Origin: Macrostomum hystrix | Taxonomy: Eukaryota > Platyhelminthes > Macrostomidae | NCBI GenBank assembly: GCA_950097015.1 | Contig: CATNEN010000007.1 | Coordinates: forward strand, 13,293,001 to 13,357,000 | Direction: 5' to 3' | Length of the DNA: 64,000 nucleotides | Part shown: piece after piece, positions 12,641-23,200 of the stretch | Position numbering within the stretch: position 1 is the stretch's first letter | Layout of the letters: each line of letters starts with the position of its first letter | Notes under the pieces: generated by a model | The model's database searches: none | Told to the model about the DNA's origin: nothing | The model's input: only the letters and a program-made list of their open reading frames with translations | Made by a program: the position numbers and the translations under genes

Positions 12641-13066
12641 ATGCGGAGTGCTCAGTAATTCGATCTCACTAGTCACACACGAATGCAGACACGTTTTAAC
12701 GCAATAGAAATTAAAGGCCCCGAGTAGAAGCAAGAAAGCATGCGAAAATAAAAAACACTCGGAACTGAAGGTGGGAGCGGATAATACGGAGGCAGTCAGA
12801 AAAATGAGCCGGCACATAGGATTGACAAGCGAGCAGCTCAAAAGTGTAAAGCATTTCACAACATATATTATAAAGCAATTTGTAATAAGCGGCTTGTGTG
12901 AATACGAGCACAACACATGATTCAGAAAGTCAATAATTAAATCGTCACACAAAAAGGATTAACAAATAGAGCCGAGACATGTGGCAGACGGCACAACAAT
13001 AAAAAACTAGATACGGCTTCAAAAGCAGTACAACTATGACTAGATAAAAGTAAATGGGAGGAGCAT
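12641..13066. other. Spacer between two satellites
   Basis: No gene recognised. It separates the 90-bp array from the 47/64-bp array. Confidence 0.4.
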
Positions 13067-13865
13067 GTGACTAGATGGAGCGCACGGGAAAGCGCATTGC
13101 GGCTTGACGGTGCATGGGGAACAGGCTGCAAATGAATGGGGTGCGCAGTGAAAGCCCATTGCGGCTTTGAGGTGTACATGGGGACCCAGCTGTGACTAGA
13201 TAGAGCGCACAGGTAAAGCGCATTGTGGCTTGACGGTGCATGGACAACCGGCTGCGACTGAATGGAGTGCGCAGGGAAAGCTCATTGTGGCTCAGAGGTG
13301 CACGGGGACACGGCTGTAACTGAATGGAGTGCGCAGGGAAAGCCGTGCACGGGGACACGGCTGTGACTGAATGGAGTGCGCAGGGAAAGCCGTGCACGGG
13401 GACACGGCTGCGACTGAATGGAGTGCGCAGGGAAAGCCGTGCACGGGGACACGGCTGTGACTGAATGGAGTGCGCAGGGAAAGCCGTGCACGGGGACACG
13501 GCTGCGACTGAATGGAGTGCGCAGGGAAAGCCGTGCACGGGGACACGGCTGCGACTGAATGGAGTGCGCAGGGAAAGCCGTGCACGGGGACACGGCTGTG
13601 ACTGAATGGAGTGCGCAGGGAAAGCCGTGCACGGGGACACGGCTGTGACTGAATGGAGTGCGCAGGGAAAGCCGTGCACGGGGACACGGCTGCGACTGAA
13701 TGGAGTGCGCAGGGAAAGCCGTGCACGGGGACACGGCTGCGACTGAATGGAGTGCGCAGGGAAAGCCGTGCACGGGGACACGGCTGCGATTGAATGGAGT
13801 GCGCGGGGAAAGCCCATTGTGGCTTAGAGGTGCACGGGGACACGGCTGTGACTAGATGAAGTAGA
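13067..13865. repeat. Satellite: 47-bp core array flanked by 64-bp ancestral units
   Basis: Core units of 47 bp start at 13298, 13345, 13392 and every 47 bp to 13768, differing mainly by C/T at one site (GGCTGTGACTG or GGCTGCGACTG). On both sides (13067-13298 and after 13768) the units are about 64 bp and carry an extra block of about 16 bp (CATTGTGGCTTAGAGG-like), with more divergence. The minus strand has no stop in any frame through the core, so three long overlapping open frames exist. Because 47 is not a multiple of 3 they all translate the same cycling peptide, so they are not treated as genes. Confidence 0.96.
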
Positions 13866-14247
13866 TCCATTGATGGATTGATGGTGCACGCTGGTGTGTT
13901 TGTATGCTAAGTAATTGTGAAATCAACGGTGGTTCGTGACTATAATTATTAAAAAAAATAAAAAGCAAGGCGAGCGAATAACATGCGGTCTGAAAATGTG
14001 GGCGCAGAATGAACTAAACTGCACAAGGAATACTGAACCAGCAATGGTTGATTTATGGTACATTGGGTTTATCAGAAACTCGACAGTGTATTGAAAGCTT
14101 CGCTGACTCATATTTTCGGCGTGACAGCTGTTTAATTACTGCAAGCCATGCCATTCATCGCCTATGAAAAAAATATGCTGCCATGCAGCCACTGACTACT
14201 AACAGTACGAGTGGGAATACCGTTTCTCAATAGCCAGGCAGGTGAGC
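13866..14247. other. 3' flank of FMNL
   Basis: Contains the presumed 3'UTR and polyadenylation region of the minus-strand formin. On the minus strand I see no clear AATAAA close to the stop. Confidence 0.35.
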
Positions 14248-17200
14248 TCAGACAGGAACAGACTCAAACTTGGGTGACGGCCTGCCCTGGGGCAGGTCAG
14301 CGGTGCGCCGCTTTCGCCTAAAGCCGTCGTCTATAAGCAGCGCGCCTCGGCTGAAGTCAGACATAATGTCGTCCAGGGCGCCATCCTCGATTGTGCGCGT
14401 GTGCTTGCGGGCCTTCCTCCTGCCCGCTTCTTCCTGTTGCTTGCGCTGAAGTGCGAGCAGGGTGGTTCAGCAATTCGTGCAGTGTAAACTAGAAAAGTAT
14501 TGCTGCATGCCTATCATATATTGGCATTCGACATAACATTGTAAACACACAAATGAAACGAAAAATCTAAAGAAAATAGTCACATAAACTTGAGGCGAAA
14601 ATTCCGAATTTGAGATGAGGAAGAAGCCTTATGGCCTTAAGTAGCGGCCATGAATCCACCATCAAGGGAGGCTGGCAATGCAAATGAACCAGCAGTGCAT
14701 ACACGTTGCAGTCAGCTAAGAGCGATTCTGGTGTCTTGTAAAAAATCCTGTAAATAAATAAGCAGACTGCGAGTGGCAGAGAGTAGACCAAAAAACGCGG
14801 CAGACAGTCGCCAGTGCAGTTATGCTACAAGGATCAAAAAGCAGACCACCCTATCAAATAGCCTAATACCGGAATCGTGCGAGTACAGACGGCGGATGCA
14901 GTGACTCAACAGCGGCGGTCAAGACAACGACTCAAAGTTCAGTTAGCTCTTAAAATAGTTAGTGAGAACTTTGCTATAAACCACAGCAATAGTGTTGCTA
15001 TTAACTATAGTTTTGCTTACTGTGCCCACATACATCAGCTGTTTAGCTTAGACTTCATCAGACATAGATATTCCACAGCTTTCAAACTAGCAGCTTACTT
15101 GAAGCTTTTATTCACATTCAGTAGTTATATTTGTGAAGGAAGCAAACTAAAATAGGCATTTGAAGACGAACAGCACGGCGACTTTAGTGAGTAGTTAAAA
15201 CAAGTGCAAATTATTAAACAAAGTCCAGTGTATATTTTTGGCAGTTTGGCTCACCTTGGTGCTTTGCTGCCGCTCGTTGCCGACATCGCACTGAGCAGCA
15301 ATGAGCCGGCGCTGCTCATTCTCAGTCCTGGCACGTCGCACGTCGGTCTGGAAGCGATGCAGTACGCCGAAAAAGGCGTCGGATGTGACCTGCTGGGTGC
15401 CCTCGCCAAAACGGGATTTGGCCAGGCTGAAACACTCTTCGGCTGTGCGCAAGTCAGTCTTAATCCGCTCCACCTTATCTTTGTTCGCCACATGGAAATC
15501 GCGCAGCTGAGCATTGTCTGGTAGGTCAGCGCTCAGGCAGCGAATGAGCTCCATGCCCGCCAACAGCTGGCCCACATCTGCCTTCACATTGTCCAGATTG
15601 ACAGCCGCGGCCTTTTCCACGTATCTGAAGGGAGACAAAGTATTTTTCATGTATGTATAAAGTTAGAACCTTACTTTATAGTGTTAAGTTATGCTAAAGT
15701 TAGACCCAAATAGAGTATAAAGAGAGAGCCTTGTGTATTTCCGGAAACTAAAGGCTTGCTGGCGCCGCGGCATGTTGGCACAGTTGGCCCAGGAGTTAAA
15801 GCAGGACCTGGTGATGCTATTGGTTACCATCGTTGCCGATCCTGGCATAGACCGAAAGGATCATGGTTCTGGCTGGAGCCTTATCTACATCTCGGCAGAT
15901 GAGAAAGGACATGGAGGAATTGGGGCGCTGGTAAGCCCACAGCGCCTGCGCCCGGCTGATGCGGGTTGATCTGCGTCTGAGGAACCGGAGCGTACGCGTC
16001 GACCGCTGCTCACCCGGACGATGCTCTGGAGTTCCTTGACCTCCTGTCCGGGCAGCTGGAGGCGGTGGCGCAGCGGAACACTGTTCTAGTGCTTGGTGAC
16101 CTGAATGCTGTAGTGCGTAAATCAGATCGAGCGCCATAGACGGTCCCATATAGAATGGTAACACCGTGGCGTTCCTAGATTTTCTACTCGTCACGACATG
16201 GTGTCAGCTAACACCCGGTTCTTTAAGCCGCCACAGAGACTGGTCACCTTTGAAGATTGAAAACGTAGGTGGCAGGACGGCATCGAACCCAGCCCCAGCG
16301 GTTAGACTGACCCAGCTGGATCAGGTTCTCGTGCGCTTCCGGGGGCGCAGCTGCGTGACCAATTATGATCTATCAAGCCACTGGCGATCCATTCGGACCA
16401 CAAGCTGCTGTACTGCACTGAGAGACCCACACTACCGCCCGACAAAACAGGCTCCAAGGCGCTAATAACCCGTTAGAAGCTGGAGAGACTCCGGAGAGAA
16501 GGGAGGCGAGCGGAGGCCGAGGAAGCAGAAGTAGCGCTCGCCAGCACCGACGAGGAGAGAGAGCGGGCCTACGTGGAGAGCGTCATCCAGACGGCTTCCA
16601 GCTGCTTAGACGAACAAGCAGCCATCACCCTGAGAAGTCCCTGGCCCTGCTGGTCTACGCGGACGACATGGCTCTGCTGTCATTTACGGTGGAAGGAGCT
16701 TAGATAATGCTGAACTAATATCCGAAGTACGAGACGCAGTTACTTCTCAGACACCTATTTTCGATCACCATATGTAGGTAAAAAGATAAGGTAGTCAATG
16801 AGCTAATCTGTAGAGTATATTTGTGAATTAGTTGCATGCTCATGTTACGCTCGTATATAGGGCATGTAAAGGTTATTGTACTCGTAATAAAATTTAACCA
16901 GAGAAATTCTGCATCAGCTGCAGCTTAAGACTAGCGGTGGGGGGAGAGAGCGAAAACCCCGCTTAATATACCCAAGATCGTACCTAAGATCCGACTCGAA
17001 GGTGGACACATCCGGGAACTGCTGGTCAATAAGCTCGACGAGGTAGTGCAGCAGAGTCCATTTTTTGTCGCCTGATTTGGTGTCAGGCAGCATGGCAAGG
17101 CTGGATAGGCGGAAGCCGTAGACTACACCCCGCTTGTGACTGTTGAGGTAGTTGCCCAGTGTGAGCAGCAGCTCGAGCAGCCGCTTGAACTTGGTCGACT

Positions 17201-20200
17201 TCTCTAAATTCATAGAGGCTGTGATCACGTAGCGTAGCGGGGACTCAACACACAACAGCAGCTCCTCGAACTGTCCCATGAAGCGTAGAGCATGTAAGCG
17301 GCGCTCCAGGCCTTCCACTCGACAGAGGCGAATCAATAGCTGGTCCAGCTCGTGCAGTTCATTTACATTGCGGCCTTCCACGAACTCGTACTGCCGATAC
17401 GCCTTCAGTACGAGAGAATTCAGGAGGACATTTGCAGGTCTGAAGGAGACCCCTTTGCATAAAAAAATTTTTAAACAGAATAATAAACATTGAGTAAAGC
17501 TAACAAGAAATAACATCTCCATGCATCAGCAAAGCCACCATATTGTAAATTCAACAATACAAAGGTACTACACCCAATAGTGTGTAAAATTTAATCACCT
17601 GCAGCTCCTCAGCTGTGGGCACGCCCTGCCTGAGCAGAATATCAGCCAGCTCAGGCGGTATTGCTGAGGGGTCCACACTGTCCAGAAAGGCAATGAGACG
17701 ATCCGGGCTAAGACGGATAGCATCGAGCTTGTGGCGCAGGATGGCCACGCTGCGAAGCCGGTCGTGGTTTAGGAGGGTAGGATTGTCCTTTCTCATGCGG
17801 GCCAAGGGATCATCGGTGGTGTCACAACCGGTTGAAGCCGAGATACTGACAGCAGCAGCAAGCTTGAACTTTTCTTCAAAGTCATCGAAGTCTAGACCCT
17901 GACGGACCCGGTCTGGTTGCATGTCCATGAAAACGGTGCCACGGCACTGATTTGGAGGCAGCACTGTCCAGTTGAACAGAGGCAGGCGGTGCTTCGGTAT
18001 CACAGCATCTTTTAGATTCAGCCCGGTTGGAGTCCCTAGACACACCGGTGGTGGCGGTGGAGGTGGAGGAGGTGGGGGCGGTACTCCAGCACGCGGAGTT
18101 GGTGGTGGAGAGAGCGGAGCACTGGCACATGTGCTGGGGGCAGCTGGCTGCGTCGGCGGCTTTAGCGATGACAATACAGAAGCAGTTGAAGCGGCAGCTA
18201 CTGCGGTGTCCCTGGCGGCTTGCAGTTCTTCTTTAATGCGAGAGAGCTCCGCTTCAGATTCTCGAAGGCGGCGGCTCATCTCATCTAACAGCCGGTCAAC
18301 CTCAGACTCGCGGTCGGAGGCCGTCTGGCTGGCCTGCCGCAGGCTGTGGCGCATGCGTGCCAACGCGGTGTCCTTTTCCTGCCGCAGGCCGGAGCACTCA
18401 GCCTCGGACCGCTGCAGCCGCTGGCTGAGCTCAGCCAAGCGGGTCACAGACTCGTCCTCCAGCCGCCGCAGCCTGGCTTGCACGGAGTACAGCTCATCTT
18501 CTAGACTCATCGCTCGAGCTACCGCGGCCTGCTTGGCCAGAGAATCGTGATACAGGCTCACTATGTCAATTGTATTGTCCACGATGGCATCGAGCTGACT
18601 ATTAAGCCGGCAGTCTTCGTATTTGCCATGCAGGCCGTGCAAGAAGTCCTCCAGCCCAAGCTGCGCGAATTCAGCCTGCAGAAAGACGCGTAGACCCAGC
18701 TGTTCATTGTTGATGTTCTGCACAACATTGACGAACCGGGCGCAGCTTATCATGAACTCGATGCTGTACTGCTCCGGCGGCAGACTGTCATGGTGCCTGA
18801 AGTAGGCCATGAGAGTCTCCCAGCGCTTGGCCTCCCCGATTCGATCCTTTAGGCAGTCGAAGGCCTCAAGCACTCTGGCATGCATGCCATCAAGCATGCA
18901 GAGAGCCGCCAGCAGCTCAAGTGCGAAAGTCTTTGTGCTGTACCGTGGATGCAGCAGGCACTGTACGATTATGCTTACCGCGGCACTGTTCTGGAAAGTT
19001 CGCTCGCAAGCGCGTTGGTTATTAAAGAAGACCCGCATGCACTTGATGCCGTTGTGCAGGTCACTGAGCAGCGCTTCGTCACCCTCGCTAGCCCTAGCCG
19101 GAGGCTGTCGCTGTCGCTTGACTGACCGCTTCGCTACGCTGCCTCCGGCCACTGGCGTGCCGGTGTTGCTGCTGGCCGCGGGACGGCACCCCGACAAGCT
19201 GCCGTTTGTCTGCTCCTCGGTGCTGCACAAAAGGGAAAGTGATTGGTGGCACAGATCTTAGAGATATTTTCTGATGAGCTTGTTTTGATTGAAAAAACTC
19301 ACCTGATAAGGTCATCTAGAGTCTTGCAAAGGTACTCAATCAGCAGCTCCAAGCCTCCCTCTTCGAGAAATTCCTCCAACCACCTGAACAAAAAAGGCCG
19401 AGGCGAAGTTCCCATGAGGTATTCAACAAAAAAATTTCAGTAAAATATTCCGTTCATTTCAGTAGAGACCACCAAAAGATTTGATAATTTCAGACTTAAT
19501 AATTAGTAGTTAGAATAGTAAAATGTATCAGCATATGGTGGATTTGAGTGCCTGCCTGCCCCATTGCTATGTGTAGCGTCGTCACGTGTACGCCTGGCGC
19601 TTCCCCCTTCTCTGTGTACGTGTTGCATGTGAATTGTGGGTTAGGTATCGCGTCAGAGAGAGATAGCGAGAGTGAATGTGCGTGCGACCCATCACTACGA
19701 GCTCGTAAGCTTTGAAGGTAAAATTTAAAGCAACTGTTGGCCATAGGCCTCTAAGACCTTTTCTCTGCCTTAACAACCTCAAAGTGAGTTATTCATTCCT
19801 TAACATGGCACCCGAACCAAAATCTCAGTAAACAACAAGGCATTTTGCGCTAGAGTTCAACAGTGACAGCGATTCTTCAATAGTGCAGCATGAACTCCGG
19901 AAAGCGAGGAGTTATAGAAGCTATCGGAAGAAGCAGTGTGACTTCTGCAAATTGAAGCATCATCCCAGTCTCTGCTCGGCACAAGCGGAACAGTCCCAGC
20001 GACCTGCAGACAAGATGCCAAGCGGCTCCATCGGCAAGGTGGACGAAGGACAGAAAAAGCTTGAGAAGTCGGCCGCACATAAAGTCAAGAAGCAGGAAGT
20101 GAAGACAATGGCGATGGTAACAAAAGCACAGACTGTGATTTTTCCACCAGCTGGAGCTGTGTTCATGTCACCAGATGGCGGCAGTGAGACTCTGCTTCGA

Positions 20201-23200
20201 ATTCTCTTTGACTCTGCAAGTAACCGTTCGTTCATCCTGTCAAGCGTAGCCGAGCGGATGGAACTCCAAGCAATCGGCAAGGAGACAATGGAGGTGACGA
20301 CATTTGGCGGTACGGAGCCCAGAGTACAACAGACTGAGGAAGTCGAGTTCCAACTTCGAAAACTCGACAGTGACACCCAGTTCACAGTGCGCGCTAATAC
20401 AGTGCCCTACATCTGCTTTCATCAGCCTGTGGTCAGCAGCGTTCGCAACGAACACTTCCAACATCTTGATCTCGCAGACTGGGACATTAGCAGCGAAAGT
20501 ATTCCGGAAATTGACATCCTCATCGGAGCGTCCACATCCACACCAAATGTGATATTTAATTTTAAGATCAATTTCATGACCTTATCACAGGACAGGTGGT
20601 TCGTTCGGACACAGGTACCGGTCTGGTAGCTGTAGCTTGTCAGCTTGGGTGGCTTCTTTGTGGTTCATTGTCTCACGGCGTTGCTGGTAGAGACACGAAG
20701 CAAGAGCAGGTTCTTCTATGCTGCGCACAAGAAAGTGAGGAGAGCCTGGACAGCTGCCACATAGAGAAGTTCTGGACGCTTGAAGGTCTCGACATCAACA
20801 GTACTTCCGAGCCTGATCAACCGCCATTTTAGTTGAACACTAGAGAATGAATCGAGAACGGTCGCTACTCAGTTCAGCTGCCGTGGAAGGTTCCAAAAAA
20901 CGAGTTAACCCTGCCGGACAACTTCGATGTGGCATTCAGGAGACTGCAGAGCAATCTGAACAGGCTACGCCGGAAACCAGAGTTGCTTCAAGATTACCAC
21001 CGCATTCTGATCAACCAGAAGGTTGCCGGGATAGTAGAGGAGGCTCCGGACAGCACACGCCATCTCATTCACTATCTGCCTCACCAGGCAGTGATTCGCC
21101 CAGAAGCAGAATCGATGAAGTCTTCGATGCCAGCGCAAAGCAGAATCGTCGGAGTCCATCGCTGTCGAAGGTCGAAGGTCCTCGGATTGAAGTGGGAAAC
21201 CAGCGCCGACAAGTTTGTGCTTCAGTTCTCGCCACCAGAAGAGTTACTTAGAGCACCACAGACAAAGCGCGTCATGCTGAAGCTTTTGGCTCGAGTTTAT
21301 GATCCTATCGGTTTCCTGGTTCCACTTTTGACGGGTCTGAAGTCGATGTTTCAGTTACTCTGCGTTCACAAGGTCGCTTGGGATGGTCCGCTGGATGAAC
21401 TGACCAGACAGCTGTAGTTGAAGTGGCTGCAGGAAATGCAGCGAGCTAAGTTCTACGTTCCACGACTGGTGATTTCTACGAAGCAGACGGTCGAGGAGAT
21501 GCAGCTGCATGGCTTCTGCGATGCGTCGGCCAAATGCTACGCAGCGTGTCTTTATCTACGAGTTCAAGTTCAGTACACTGATGGCTCAGTCAGCTGCAAC
21601 TTGGTCGCTGCCAAGGCACGAGTGGCTCCACTATCAGCCCTGTCGATTCCTCGGCTGGAGCTGTTGGGCGCGCTGATCCTTGCCAGACAGCTGACCTCAG
21701 TCCTGAACCAGCATTCGCAAGTTCGTCAAGACTTCTGCTGGACAGACAGCGCCGACACGCTCTACTCGATCCGACAGCACAAGCCCTGGAAGCTCTTTGT
21801 TCACAACCGAGTCGATGCGGCAAAGGAGGCAGTAGAGCTATCGTCTGCGGAGATACAGCCAGCGACCCGGAAAGTGTACGCAACGTTAAGGCCAGGAGGG
21901 AGTGCGACCAAGCTCGAAGCTCGTCCATGCAAGCTGAGCTTAGGGCCTAGGAGCTTAGAAGCTTAGAGAGCTGGAGCAAGGCAGCCATCGTCAGCGATAG
22001 ACAAAGCCTGCTCAGCAAGGGTAGGAGAAACCCGAAAGCGGCTAGCATCATAAGTAGAGTGGCGAACATCGTGAACCAAGGCAGCACCATCAGGTTCACC
22101 TGGGTTCCCGCGCACAATGGCCTGGAGGGAAACGAGATGGCTGATGAGACTGATGAGACGGACGCGCGCGTTCGGGATCCCTTACTTGACTTAGCGGCAG
22201 GGAGCCTCCATGACGGACGCAGCGAGGAGGCGGCCCGTTCGGGATCCCGGCGGCATGTAGTTTGTGCAGCAGGCCCGGCTTCCAGACGGTGTCGTACGCC
22301 CTGCGAAAGTCGAAAAGGACTGTCTTTCTGTCCGACGACTGTCCATCTGGCAGGTGACGCTTCGTGACCATCGCTGATTATCTGGGTAAGCCGGGCAATC
22401 TGGTCCTCGGTGCTGCGCCGCTTGCGGAAACCGGACTGGGCATGGTGCGCAGCAGGTGCCTGGACTCGGCCCACCAGTACAGCCGCGCTTATACCAACCG
22501 CTCGGCCAACTTAGCCAGGCTGGAGGTCAAAGTAGTCGGCCGGTAGGAGCCAATCTCATCGGCCGGCTGTGGGCGCCGATGTCGCGCCGCCAAGCCGCAG
22601 GGACCTCGCCTCGTGCCCACCACGCATTGATCAGCCACAAGATCGCACGACGGCCAGCAGCACCTAGATGCTGAAGATGCTTGGCGCAGATGTCGTCAGG
22701 TCCAGCCGGTCGGGAGCGGATGGTCCAGCTATCGCCGCTCTTTTCAGACGGGAAGACCCGGAGGCCGGCCAACGGAGTGGTGACGTCTTCTGGCGCGCAG
22801 GGACGCTCCTACAGCACCTCGTAGCGCAGCCCTTCGCGGATGAGATTCGCGACGCCTCCCACTTGTGGGGCCACCAGAGCGCCGGCCACTTTGACGATGG
22901 CGCCAGATTGTGTTGAAACCCGGCAGACGCGGTTCCCGTCCCTCGGTAGTGTGGGTCTCCTGCAGACACGCCACGTCGACGTGCAGGTCCGACATCAGCT
23001 TGCACAGTTCGGGCATCTTGGCATTGACGCCCTCCGCGTTGAGTTGCAGAAGGTGCAGGCTGCTGTTGGGCCGCACGCGTGCAGACCGGGTGAGGTGGCG
23101 CCTCGCTCTGTCGGGTGCCCGCCGTTGAGACGCTTACTTGACATTATGGGTGGCCAAAGGCTCATTGGGCAGCGAATTTTCAGTGCTGTGCTGGGGCTCG

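Noticed and set aside
11834-12658. Plus-strand repeat protein of about 30-residue units
   Set aside because: The frame is broken by the 89-bp units and there is no non-repeat domain; better explained as satellite DNA.
11834-13865. CRISPR array
   Set aside because: Units are contiguous tandem repeats without unique spacers, in an animal genome.
13071-13870. Three long minus-strand open frames (163-248 codons)
   Set aside because: They are products of a stop-free 47-bp satellite read in different frames, with no start context or non-repeat sequence.
17972-18550. Plus-strand open frame of 192 codons with a glycine run
   Set aside because: Antisense of the FMNL FH1 and coiled-coil segment; the glycine run is the complement of the proline codons.
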